This document shows, piece after piece, positions 1 through 11,000 of a DNA stretch of 64,000 bases; the stretch's first letter is position 1, and the number at the start of each line of letters is the position of its first letter. The DNA is taken from positions 31,561,501-31,625,500 of the forward strand of contig CM076152.1 of NCBI GenBank assembly GCA_038025085.1, in the 5' to 3' direction. Both the position numbers and the translations under genes were made by a program. This stretch comes from Tetragonia tetragonoides (Eukaryota > Streptophyta > Magnoliopsida > Caryophyllales > Aizoaceae). The notes beneath the pieces were generated by a model. That model saw only the letters and a program-made list of their open reading frames with translations, made no database searches and was not told the origin of the DNA.

Positions 1-600
1 CGTACCATACAATGCTTCATATGGTGCTCAATCAATGGTTGAACGATAGCTATTGTTGTAAGAAAATTCGATCAACAGAATGTGTGTATCCCACGAGCCT
101 TGATACTCGAGAGCACACGCTTGTAGCATATCTTCCAAAGTCTGAATCATTCTTTCCGTCTGACCATCAGTCGCAGGATGAAAAGCAGTACTGAACTTCA
201 ATTTTCTTCCAAAAGCTTCTTGCAATTTCTTCCAAAAATGATTAGAAATCTCGAGTCTCTATCCGAAACGATATCTTCTGGAACACCATGAAGTCTCATG
301 ACTTCCTTGATGTAAGCATCTGCTAGCTTCTCCATTTCCCAAGTGTCATTCATTGGGATGAATCTCGCAACTTTCGTTAAACAATCTACAACGACCCAAA
401 TGGCATTGTTCTTCTTCTGTATCAATGGTAAACCCATGACAAAGTCCATTGAGATTGAATTCCATTTCCACGTAGGAACTTCAAGTGATTGAATCATTCC
501 ACCATGTCTCTTGTGTTCGATCTTGACCTTCTGGCACGTCAGACACTTAGCCACAAACTCAGCAACATCTTGTTTCATTCCCTCCACCAAAATATTTGGC
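1..600 (-). pseudogene. gypsy integrase fragment (truncated by window start)
   Basis: The minus-strand translation of 198-590 carries the zinc-binding end C-L-T-C-Q-K-V and the integrase core start W-N-S-I-S-M-D-F-V-G-L-P. It continues with the second catalytic block D-I-V-S-D-R-D-S-R-F. The glutamate block (NNSYRSTI) lies in another frame at 28-225, which marks a frameshift near 200-225. Integrase inserts the element's cDNA into host DNA. The C-terminal part lies outside the window. The product is expected to be non-functional. Confidence 0.85.
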
Positions 601-809
601 GAAGATCTTTGTAAAGCTTGTCTCCACCAGGATGTACAGAATAAGACGTATTGTGAGTTTCACCCAGAATCTGACTCTTGATATCCGGGTCATTCGGCAC
701 ACAGACACGATCACGAAATCTCAAACACCGTCTTGACCAGTAGAAAAGTCCTTGGATCTACCCTCGTCCTTGTGGCGTAGAATCCGTTGAAGATCTTCAT
801 CTGATTCTG

Positions 810-2105
810 TTACCCTTGATCTCGTCGAGCAAGGTTTGGTCGAACTGACATATGCGCTAACATACATTGAACGTCACCTTTCAGCACAATCTCCACGTCT
901 AAACTCTGCAAGTCACGAATGATCTCCTTCGGAAGTACTAAAGCAGTATTCAACGTATGACGAATCTTTCTACTCAAAGCGTCAGCTACTACGTTAGCTT
1001 TCCCTTCGTGATACTGAATGTCGATGTCGTACTCCGTCAATAACTCTAGCCATCTTCTTTGTCGCAAATTCAACTCCTTTTGTGTGAATATGTACTTCAA
1101 ACTTTTGTGATCTGTAAACATCTTGACAGCAGAATCGTAAAGATAGTGTCGCCAAATCTTCAAAGCAAATACGACAGCAGCGAGCTCTAAGTCGTGAGTA
1201 GGGTAATTATCCTCGTGCTTCTTCAGTTTTCTTGAGGCATAAGCCACTACCTTACTGTGCTGCATCAAAACACAGCCTAAGTCATGCTTAGACGCGTCAC
1301 TATAGACCTCATATCCTTTAGTTCCCGATGGAAAAGTCAAAATCGGCGCGCTCGTAAGACGTTTCTTCAACTCTTGAAAAGTAGCTTCACACTTTTCAGA
1401 CCACACGAACTTCATCGCCTTCTTCATCAAGTTTGTCATAGGCTGCGCTATCTTGGAAAATCCTCCCACAAACCTACAATAGTAACCAACAAACCCAAGA
1501 AAACTTCTAACCTCAGTCACGCTCTTCGATGCGGACCAGTCCATAACAGCTCTAATCTTTTCTGGGTCAACAACAACTCCACTCTTAGACACCACGTGTC
1601 CTAAGAAAGAAACAGTTTCTAACCAAAACTCGCACTTCGACAACTTCGCGTACAACTGATGTCGTCTCAAATCTCCAAAACGGTTCGCAAGTGTTGCTCG
1701 TGCTCAGCAGCGTTATTCGAATAGACCAAATATCGTCAATAAAGACAACTACGAACTGATTGAGATAAGGCTGGAACGTACGATTCATCAAATCCATAAA
1801 CTTCGCAGGTGCGTTCGTCAACCCAAAAGGCATTACAGTGACTCGTAGTGTCCATACCTCATCCTAAACGCGGTCTTTGCAATGTCAGGCTCGGAAATCC
1901 TGAGTTGATGGTATCCTGAATGTAAATCAATCTTTGAGAAGACAGTCGCCCCAAGGAGTTGGTCAAACAAATTGTCAATCCTAGGGAGTCGATAAGGATT
2001 CTTGATCGTAATCTTGTTCAACTCACGGTAATCTATACACAGTCTCATACTACCATCCTTCTTACGCATAAACAAAAAAGGAGCACCTTAAGGCGATACA
2101 CTAGG
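810..2105 (-). pseudogene. gypsy reverse transcriptase and RNase H (broken)
   Basis: The minus-strand frame at 1833-2075 reads the RT palm start ([16 protein letters not shown]) and [12 protein letters not shown]. The frame at 1585-1833 contains M-P-F-G-L-T-N-A-P and the catalytic F-I-D-D-I; the usual Y-x-D-D is F-I-D-D here. The frame at 810-1670 continues with the thumb, then RNase H (Y-S-D-A-S, F-T-D-H-K-S-L, and A-D-A-L-S-R-K at its end). At least two frame changes, near 1833 and 1600-1670, separate these blocks. The order and spacing match Ty3/gypsy pol. Confidence 0.9.
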
Positions 2106-2324
2106 ACGTATGTATCCCATCTCTAGTAGTTCCTCGAGTTGTGTTTTTAGTTCTTTCATTTCAGCAGGAGACATACGGTACGAAGCTTTCGAGATCGGAG
2201 CAGAACATGGAGCCAAGTCGATTGTGAAGTCGATAATGCGTTGCGAAGGCATTCCGGGAATCTCGTCTGAAAAGACGTCAGCGTACTCCGAAACAACTGG
2301 AATAGGTTTCGAGACTTCAGCTTC

Positions 2325-2860
2325 TCAACTTGTATCCACCACATGACATTGGTAAATCTCTTCACCTTTAGTCATACACTCCTTTGCATTCATGGTCGCC
2401 ACTACCTTCAGCTTTGGCTTGACCATGACTCCTTTGTAGGTAATCCTCCTACCCTTCGGTCCACGCAACGATACACGTTGTTCAAAGCACTCTAACTTAG
2501 CCCTATACTTGGCTAACCAATCCATTCCCAATATCACGTCAAATTCCTTCAAGTCCATCTGAATCAAATCCGCAGGCAAGTCGGAACCAACTATCCTAAT
2601 CGGACACTTTTAATACAACGCTTTACAATTAACATTCGACCCATTTGGCATCGTAATGTTTGCACTATACACAGAACTAGGTTCTAAACCTATCTTAGAT
2701 GAAAAACTCTTAGAAAGAACAGAATGTGTTGCACCACTATCAAACAAAACAAAAGTAGGTTGAGAGTTAACGAGAAAAGTACCAGCAATCACATTCGGGT
2801 TCGCCTCAGTCTCGTTGTTGTTCAGCACATAAACCCTTCCATTCACCTCTCTATTGTCGT
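2325..2860 (-). pseudogene. gypsy aspartic protease region
   Basis: The minus-strand frame ending near 2640-2800 contains L-F-D-S-G-A-T-H-S-V-L, the D-S-G-A active-site signature of retroviral-type aspartic proteases. It continues in another frame at 2325-2579 with D-V-I-L-G-M-D-W-L, the conserved second half of the fold. A frame change near 2580-2610 separates the halves. This protease would cut the Gag-Pol polyprotein. The N-terminal linker is very rich in asparagine because of the microsatellites described separately. Confidence 0.85.
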
Positions 2861-2868
2861 TGTTGTCG

Positions 2869-2918
<50 letters not shown>

Positions 2919-2920
2919 AT
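2855..2920. repeat. (GTT)n trinucleotide microsatellite in the gag-protease linker
   Basis: An almost pure run of GTT (AAC on the coding strand). It encodes an asparagine stretch in the minus-strand element frame. Confidence 0.95.
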
Positions 2921-2994
2921 TGTTAGTTGTTGTTCTGCACGCGGTTGGCAGGTGCGGGAAGTAGTGCTTCATTGTTCGTAGCAGGAGCAGCAGT

Positions 2995-2995
<1 letters not shown>

Positions 2996-3080
<85 letters not shown>
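2996..3080. repeat. second (GTT)n microsatellite in the gag-protease linker
   Basis: About 28 uninterrupted GTT units. The unit length is three, so expansion keeps the frame; read on the minus strand it gives poly-Asn or poly-Thr depending on the frame. Confidence 0.95.
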
Positions 3081-3084
3081 AACC

Positions 3085-4109
3085 CCCATTTCCATGGTAG
3101 TTACCACCATTTCTGCGTTTACCATTTCCCCTTCCACCACGATTGTAGTTGTTATCGCGGTTCTGACCATTGTTGTTCCTTCCACGACTCCATCATTCAG
3201 AAGTTTTGTGACCAGGCTTGTTGCACTCATAGCAATGAAGCACGTCACCACGACAGTTCTTACCAGGATGCGTCTTGTTGCAGCGACTACAAGGCGTATT
3301 CCTCCTAGCTAAGATCGTAGCTCTATGACTGTTCGAGTCACGATCATGTTCCCGTTGTGGTTCTGATTACCACGCTGGTTGTTTTGATTGTTGTTGGGTC
3401 TTGGCCTCTTGTCCGCGCCATTCGACTGGGAAGAACTCCCTTCGTCACGTTTATGCTTTCCAAGCAACGAATCACGATGATCCATAACACGCTCTTGGTT
3501 CAAGGCTTTCTCGTACGATCCTTGAAACGTCAGCGAGTTTCCCATAACAAAACGCAGTATGTCCCACTTCAGGCCATCCTCGAACCTCTCGACACGCTCA
3601 GCTTCGGTCGTCACCAAGTTAGGTGCAAAAGCAATAAGCTTGTTGAAATTTGTTGCGTACTCAGCTATAGATAGCTTTCCTTGATAGATGTTCTCAAATT
3701 CCCGTTGCTTCTGGCGACGGACAACTCTTGGATAGAGCCTCTCACGAATAGACTCCTTGAATTCGGTCCACCCGTAGTTCTCAATAGCAAGCAGTTCAGT
3801 TTCTACGTCACTCCACCACTTGTTTGCTTCACCCTTCAAGTAATAGGTAGCGGTGTTGACCTTCATGTTGTTGGGCCGACTAGTCGCCCTAAACAACTTC
3901 TCGAACTCTATTATCCAGTTCTCTAACTTGGTGGACTCAGAGCCACCCTCAAACGCCGGAGGTTTGAGTGCATCAAAATCCATAAAGTTGCGCGTCTCAG
4001 GGTTCTGCGCATTGTGATCTTGCTCCTGACGCTCTAACTAGAGCGTAATGTGCTCAACCACGTTGGTAAGACCTACTTCTAGTCTCGCGAGTCGGTCGTT
4101 GATCACCAT
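3085..4109 (-). pseudogene. gypsy gag (capsid/nucleocapsid), with a premature stop
   Basis: Translation from the ATG at 4109 passes an in-frame TAG about 22 codons later, then runs open from the ATG at 3983 to 3309. The retrotransposon-gag core is clear (W-I-I-E-F-E-K-L-F, G-E-A-N-K-W-W, L-Y-P-R-V-V-R-R-Q-K). A frame shift near 3310 leads to two cysteine clusters in other frames: C-x2-C-x2-H-x3-C-like, then C-Y-E-C-N-K-P-G-H-K, a zinc knuckle lacking its last cysteine. The protein would coat element RNA. The stop and the frame change indicate decay. Confidence 0.85.
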
Positions 4110-4139
4110 TTCAGCAAAGTTGGCACATTCGACCCAAAT

Positions 4140-5760
4140 TGAGGTCTAACTGAGAGGTATAGGTTATAATTGAAACCTTTCTCTTGACATTTAGCAAATA
4201 CCATATAAGTTTCAATAATCGACCTTACGTTGTAGGTCTAAGCAACATACTTGCTTTGAATGTTCTCAGTTCTCATGCATAATAGTTTGATATGCAATAA
4301 CAAATTAGACACATTGGTCTCACACGATTGATAAGCAATAACATTCACAATTCACACATCGAGGCCCCATACTATTTAGTAGGGCAATAAATAATGACAT
4401 TTGATTGCATACAATACATGCTTAGCCTTTGGCTCACATTTAATATGATTATGCTCAATGAAAATTTTGCCATAATTTCGACATGGATTTCCCATCATGT
4501 CTAAGCAATACGAGATAGCATTATGAAGCTATTTGTCAACCATGCAATTATGTGATAAAACGATCATGTAAAACAAATTCTCAACGATATCATATAATCA
4601 AATGAAATAGTCTTGCAATGAGACAAATTGCAAGTAAATAACAATCATAAATATTTGTTGCCTATCAACTACACCAATATCAAACTTGACCACGCAAGGT
4701 CATCACAAAAACTAAAAGTTCAATAAACCCAAATAGAACTACAAAAACAATCAACTAGTTCTACTTGACACTCGCACACATCCTTTTCGCACTAGGGGAC
4801 TCATCATGATCGTTCTTCCTCCTAGGCTTCACCTCCTTGCAGGGCGCGTATGGATAAGCATATCCACCGAACTTCTGAGGCATGAAACGCTCCCTAAAGT
4901 CTTCAACATGTTTGCGTTTCTTGGTCCAGCAGTACTCACACATACCCTTCAGCGCAGGCACTAGTACACGGTTCACCTTCTACTCGAACTCGGACAGGCA
5001 TAACTCAACTGCAATGTCTCTAAAGCAGAGAGACCATCTCGTCCCTTCACCATACTTCTTCTCGTGCAAGTGACCACTCTTGGAGAGTACGTCGTCGTAC
5101 TTCTCCTTGAGTCCCATCCAAGGATGGATGTTAGGTAGACCAGCTAGTAGTAGCTCAACCCATAAGCCTTCGTGTAGACTCGTGCGATTCTCGTACTGGT
5201 AATGGCAGCGAGAAAGCTTACCAATGGTGATGGCGGCAGCCTGGTGGTTTCCGGCGACCGGCAGGGGAGAGAAGAGAGAAAGTGGGCGGGTGAGAGAGAG
5301 GAGAGATGATGAGGGTTTGATCAAAGTGTGCAAACTGAATAACTCCTCATCTTTTTCTATACATACTCACCCACAAGGGTTTTGGTCAATAAAAGTCAAG
5401 CTAGGAATAAAAAAAATATTCTCATTAAATTAATTGAATAAATGCTTCCCGAATAAATAATAAAAGGAATATGAATTCTCTCGATCGTTAAAATCATATA
5501 AATAAAACTCTCAAATAATTTTCTGATTTAAATTGCTAATTAAAACTAATTAAAACAACATGAATAACTCTTATTCATATATAAAATATTTTAATTAAAC
5601 TCCTCAAAATTGATAAATGCAATTTATGAAAGTTTCGTAATAATAATTAATATTATTATGGCTTTAATTGAATAAATTGAATCCTTGAATATAATTACGA
5701 TTTAATCTCCGAAACTATTTATAAATCAATATAATAATTATAGAAAATATTAGGGTATCA
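4140..5760 (-). repeat. 5' LTR / leader region of the partial gypsy element
   Basis: The outer 360 bases (about 5400-5760) align by eye with 24130-24477 of the solo LTR: AT-rich, with the same order of words, ending in GGTATCA. Both have a matching promoter-side word (GACTT..ATTGAC, then a TATA-like string, then CAGTTTGCA) followed by a CT-rich stretch on the minus strand. The inner border is uncertain. TG at 4140 is a possible end, but no primer binding site follows it. The middle (4761-5333) contains an unrelated-looking ORF. Confidence 0.6.
4761..5333 (-). pseudogene. unrecognised ORF inside the gypsy LTR/leader, with one in-frame stop
   Basis: A minus-strand frame runs from 5333 to 4761 with a single TAG at 4980-4982. 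The two halves stay in the same frame (117 and about 72 residues). The first 30 residues lie in the CT-rich leader. The remainder has mixed, protein-like composition, with the words WVELLLAGLPNIHPWMGL, RWSLCFRDIAVELCLSEFE, CEYCWTKKRKHVEDF and a basic tail (PRRKNDHDESPSAKRM). There is one C-x2-C pair. I do not recognise a family. It could be an extra ORF of the retrotransposon, a captured host fragment, or chance. A possible donor GTAAGC follows the leader part, so an intron-bearing origin is conceivable. No function is assigned. Confidence 0.4.
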
Positions 5761-7205
5761 ATTTCTACTTACGTCCATATTAATCCATTACCATCATCAT
5801 CAAGCTTTTGCGGTGTCAAGGGATAAGAACTGATTAGGGTGTCTACAGAGGTAGGCATCTTTTTGGGTTGAATAGGATCCCAAATCTCAGCAGAAAATCT
5901 TTCTCTAATGTTCCATAGAAAAGAATTTGGAAAGAGCATATGAGACTTTCTCTAAATCTCCTCTTGAATGTATATTAGTATGAACTTTCCTAACACATTT
6001 ACTTGCCTAGTATATTTCCCTTCCTAACAAGATGAATGACGATCAAAACACTTTCTACTACGGTATGCTCGTAATGTCGTCTTGTTCAATATGAAATTTA
6101 TCAAACTAACTGAACAATAAACGCAAATAGTGGTTTCATTAATGCCAAACTAATTCCTTCAAAGCCGAAAGTAGACATTGGTATCGAGAAATGTGTATCA
6201 AACCCACAACTTTACCTTATCTAATCAAACTACTTAAAAATAAGTTTTGAACTATTGATAATTACCCTGACAACCTCTCTATCAACTAGCCCCCTCCTAA
6301 GTGCATCTAATAGTTTAATATAATATAACTCATGACTCAATTCATACAACATGAACTAAAACAAAATCCAAGTTCACCATTTTATTTTGTTTATAAGTAA
6401 AATTCAAACAAAATAATACTCTCTCCGTCTCAAATTATATGACATTTTTGAGACTTATGACTTGGATTATTTTTCATTGCAAAAAAAAAGTAAAAGTTCA
6501 TTCTTGGAATGTTATTTTCAATTGTGGCCGAGGATTTTTGAAAAGATTCTTGGTAGTAAGTGATACAAGACGCCTTCAAATCTAAGGGACCAAAATGGCT
6601 TGCCCTTTCCATGTTTCTTTAAATTGTTACACTTGTCTTTCATTCCCAAGTATTGAGCGCAAAGAATCAACTCAAAAGAAACCCACTCAATGTGGGGATC
6701 ACATTCACACTTACCCTTTTCAAGCAGTGTCGGTTTTGTGTTTTCTTCTACGTGCATTATGGCTCTAATTAATACTATACACATTTAATTTCTTTATGGT
6801 AAAATTTCATGCAGCATATACTATTAGTACTTCTCTTTAATAAAATGTTACAAGGACTTCCTTCTAAACTTTTCAGGCCTTGGGTATAAATTCCCACGAA
6901 TATTGTTAACCAAATTTGCAAAGGTATGTTCTTCCCAACTTAATTTTAGTTTAATTTAGTCCAGTTTAATTTATTCCGACCTAGTTTATATGAAATTTTT
7001 TATTTAGATAATTTTTTATTTTAAAATAAGTTCGTGATTATACTTACATTATTGGAAAGATTTCAAAGCCTACAAAATGACTTAATATTAAATAAGTTTG
7101 AAAGATATTTAAAGAATTAAAGGTCCAAGGTCAATGTCAAGTTTAAAAAATAAGTTCAGTTCAATTTATTTCTTTAAGGTGACAAGAATGGAGACTAAAG
7201 TTGTC
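5761..7205. other. intergenic DNA, AT-rich
   Basis: No gene seen. A Stowaway-like end (TACTCTCTCCGTCTC) lies at about 6417-6432, with no convincing partner. ORFs here are short and look random. Confidence 0.6.
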
Positions 7206-7208
7206 TTA

Positions 7209-7482
7209 GGCTTCGTTTGATTCAGCGGTATAAAACTGATCTGAACTGAATCGATATTTTTTTTTAATATGATCATTAGTCATTTAAAATTCGTCCAAGC
7301 ATAGTCAATACTAGACTCATTTAAAAGTATACTTTGAGATTTTCCCGACATAGTTATTAATTTGAAATTATTTCGGAATAAAAAATTAAATGAGTGATAA
7401 GTTACACATGAACTGAAATGAACTGGATTGAACTGGATTAAACTGAACTGAACTAAAAGTGAAATGAAGTTCAATAGAAGCC
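7209..7482. mobile_element. Tourist-like MITE upstream of the CCCH gene
   Basis: 274 bp flanked by TTA (7206-7208 and 7483-7485). The ends are imperfect inverted repeats: GGCTTCGTTTGATTCA on the left, and GGCTTCTATTGAACTTC when the right end is read on the other strand. The right half is rich in CTGAACTGAA words. The TTA target duplication and GGC start fit PIF/Harbinger-type MITEs. It lies about 220 bp upstream of the inferred promoter. Confidence 0.65.
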
Positions 7483-7700
7483 TTACATTGTTTACATTAG
7501 CTTAACATTTGTGCTTTTATTTTGTGAAACAAGGAATGTTTTGGTTGTTAAATTTTTTTCAAACACAAAGCCAGTTGAATTAACTTTTTTAACCAAATGT
7601 AACTGGGAGACTGGAGTAATAAACTAATACTAACAAAACAAATTTCAATTCTTCATTTTTTTTATTTCTCTCACTCTCTCTCTCTGAAGTCTTTCGCGCG

Positions 7701-7708
7701 TATATAAA
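7701..7708 (+). promoter_or_regulatory. TATA box of the CCCH zinc-finger gene
   Basis: TATATAAA followed by ACC, about 385 bp before the start codon. A CT-rich stretch (7667-7685) precedes it, and CT/AAC-rich 5' leader sequence follows, typical of plant leaders. The transcription start is inferred near 7735. Confidence 0.6.
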
Positions 7709-8085
7709 CCACCCAGTCGAAAAAGCGAAACTCCAAAAAGATCAAATGCTTTGAAAACTAATACATCATCCAGGAGAGAGAAAAGAAACAAACCCAAGAA
7801 GAGAGAGAGAGACACAAACACAAACATCACTCCTCAGCAACAACAAACCAAACCAAACCAAAACTGAGAGAGAAAAGAAGAAAACTCACCAAAAGAAACT
7901 AACCCAACACCAAAAAAAAAAGACAACACTCTCAACAACAACAACAACAACAACATCTCTGTAACACTCTCTTCACTCTCTCTTTCTCCATTACCATTCC
8001 CCCATTTTGATCAGACTCTTTTACTCATTTTCTCTCTCCTCTGTTCCGTACAGTTGGGTTCAAACCCAAAAAAATAAAATAAAAA

Positions 8086-11000
8086 ATGGACCATTACAAA
8101 GAAACCCAACCGGATCCATCATCTGATTGGGAACCATCAGTACCACAAACAGGGTTAGAAGGTGGGTGTGATTTTTAACAATTTACCCCAAATCCCCATT
8201 TTCGATTTTGTTTTCGAAGTTTGTATTTTTTTTTTTTTATTATCAATTTGGGGGTTTTCTTAAATTTTGTTTGTATAATATAAGGTCTGAAAATGTGGGA
8301 TCGATTATTATATTTTTTGTTGATTTTGTAGAACCCATGTGGCAGCTGGGATTAGGGGGCGAGGGTGTGGCTGAGCATGGTGAGCCCGGTGAGCCCTATC
8401 CAGAGAGGCCCGGTGAGCCCGATTGCATTTATTATTTGAGAACTGGTTCTTGTGGGTATGGCGATCGTTGCCGGTTTAATCATCCACGTCATCGTCCCCC
8501 GGTAATTTTTTTATTTATTATTGAATTTGAGTGATTAATTTAGAGGGGTTTGATGGGTTTTTGTTTAATTTTGATGGGTTTTTGTTTAATTTTGATGGGT
8601 TTGAATTGATTGATCCTGTTTGATCTTGATGAATTTGGGTTGTTTTTGATGTGGAGGTTGTGCAATTGGAGTTATTTGTTGGGAATTGTTGTTTGGAAAG
8701 TGTGGAATGGTTGGTTTTAGTTAACTTTTAATGTACATTTCATTATTGGAAATGGCAACTGAGATCAGTTTTTGTGAATTTTGAGAATTTGGGTTGTTTT
8801 TGCTGTGTAGTTTGTGCAATTTGAGTAATTTGTTGGGAATTGTTGTTGTGAAAGAGTAAAAGGACAGTTGGTTTTAGTTAACTCTTTATGTACATTTCAT
8901 TATTGGAAATGGTAATTGAGATGAGTTTTTGTGAATTGAACTTGGGAAGATGACATTGTTCAGGTGACTGGGGGTGGCGGGAGGACCGGCGGATGGGACT
9001 TTCCGGAGAGAGCTGGGCAACCAGTCTGTCAGGTAAGAATTCGGAATGTATTCGTAAATATGGAAGCTTTTGATAATCTACATTAGCTAATTGCAAATGG
9101 TGCAATGTTTTCTGTATGGGCTTGGTGTTTTTCTTTCCTTTTCTGGTTTTTCCCCCTTTGCATTCTCCCTCTTTTTCATTTTTTACATGGACTATGTTAC
9201 ATGGACTTGGGTAGATAATTAGTTTTATAGAAATATTGTAAATGTCAAACTTAATCATCTTTAAATTCTTCTCTGGAACTTTAGCCTAAACTGAAGCGTC
9301 CAAGTGTCATTGCATATATGCCATCTTGACTATATGACATTGATGCTTTTGAGTAAAAGAAAGAGACCAAGTGACATAGGTTCTGATTCCCTCTGCTGCT
9401 CAAAAGTTTGCATTTAAGTTAGGCGTCGTTTCATGTGAAACATAAAGCAGATAGTCTCTGAATTTGTATGTGATTTGTTTTTGTGGGTTGTGAAACAATG
9501 CAGTATTTTATGAAGACTGGGACTTGTAAATTTGGCACCTCTTGTAAGTATCATCATCCAAGACAAGGAGCTGGTTCTGTAAGCCCATTTGCACTCAACA
9601 TCTATGGATATCCTCTACGTCCGGTTTGTATATAATTTTCGTTATAATGAGAATCTATTAAGCTCTTTCTAAAGTTACGTGTGCTACATTGTATCATTAG
9701 AGATGTATTTGTTTTGTGCACCATGCTAATGATTGTCAACTCTGCAGGGTGAGAAAGAGTGTTCTTACTATATGAAAACAGGGCAGTGCAAGTTTGGGAT
9801 GACCTGCAAATTCCATCATCCACAGCCTTCCAATGTACAAGTGCCTACCGCAACATCTGGAGCTGTTTCTCCTGCTCCTGTAGCTTCACCTACTGTTTAT
9901 TCTCCTATTCAAAACGCTCCTGCGCCTGCTCCCGCTCCTCAGCAATATGGAATGGTGACAGGCAACTGGCCTCTTGTAAGGCCTCCTGTGATGCCAGGTT
10001 CATATATTCAAGGACCATATGGACCATTGCTGTTGTCTCCTGGGGTAGTTCCCCTTCCTGGCTGGGCACCTTACCCAGTAAGAAAATTTTACCTTGTATA
10101 GTTACTTTGTGTTGCTTAGATCTGGAAATTAATACTCCCTTCCTCCTAAGACCTATGTAAATGTTACTCCTAAAGGGTGGGATCCATTGACGAACGATGG
10201 TCAAAGAAAAAAATCTTTCAAAGAAGGTTGTTATGGATGGTCCAATACAAAATGTTACACTATTAGGAGCGCTCTTTTATCAGACTAGCTTTAATTGAGT
10301 CTATTTATTCTGAACTAAGAGAGGAAGTGTTAATGATTCATAGATCCTCCTCGGAAATAGTAAATTGACTAATATCTATAACTCCAAATCAAACAGACCC
10401 ATAGAAGAGTTTCAGCTAAAACTTACTTGGTTTCACTTTCATTATTAATTTTCCTAACTGCTGTCCTAAAGAAATAAATATTCCTAACTGTTGCAAGTAA
10501 ATTGTAGTTGTGTAGTGCTTTGAGAAACTTAACTAAAATATTGCACTTTGAACTGGTTTTCGATATCTATTACTGCTGAAAAGATATGGAGAACTCTTTA
10601 TCCAGTCATTTCAAGATTACTGTCTAAGTGTTTGGATCACCTAGTTTCTTGCACAAATTTGCTCAGGCACCTAATCCAGTTACCACACCCACTTCCCAGT
10701 CAGCGGTTGGAGCTGGTCAACTTTATGGCATATCACCATTGTCACCTTCTGCACCTGCTTACACCGGGGCATACCCAGCAATGTCTTCTTCTGCTGGACC
10801 TTCAAGTAATATTTCGAAGGAACACTCATATCCACAGAGACCAGGGCAACCTGAGTGCCAGTATTACCTTAAAACAGGGGACTGCAAATTTGGTACATCA
10901 TGTAAATACCACCATCCTGCAGAATGGGTTGTTCCAGAAACAAGTTCTGCTCTTAGTCCCATGGGTCTTCCTCTTCGTCCGGTACGCATTTCATTATCCT

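Larger units (their letters stand above)
1..5760 (-). mobile_element. Ty3/gypsy retrotransposon (chromovirus/Tekay-like), 5' portion, degenerate
   Basis: On the minus strand, from high to low coordinates, the order is LTR region, gag, protease, reverse transcriptase, RNase H, integrase, which is the Ty3/gypsy order. The integrase C-terminus, any chromodomain and the 3' LTR lie beyond base 1. The reading frame is broken at several places (near 600-810, 1670, 2100, 2600, 3300, plus a stop inside gag), so this copy cannot encode a full polyprotein. The wording of the RT and integrase blocks is closest to the Tekay/Del clade as I know it; this is inference without an alignment. The outer LTR end (TGATACCC on the minus strand) is at 5760. 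No tRNA-Met primer binding site could be recognised. Confidence 0.9.

Noticed and set aside
1284..1604. Plus-strand ORF of 106 residues
   Set aside because: It lies opposite clear RT/RNase H coding sequence on the minus strand and has no motifs of its own.
2610..3251. ORF with long Thr and Asn runs treated as one protein
   Set aside because: It is only the reading of two (GTT)n tracts plus protease sequence in mixed frames of the gypsy element.
9759..10160. Plus-strand ORF of 133 residues in another frame
   Set aside because: Out-of-frame shadow of exon 5 of the CCCH gene.
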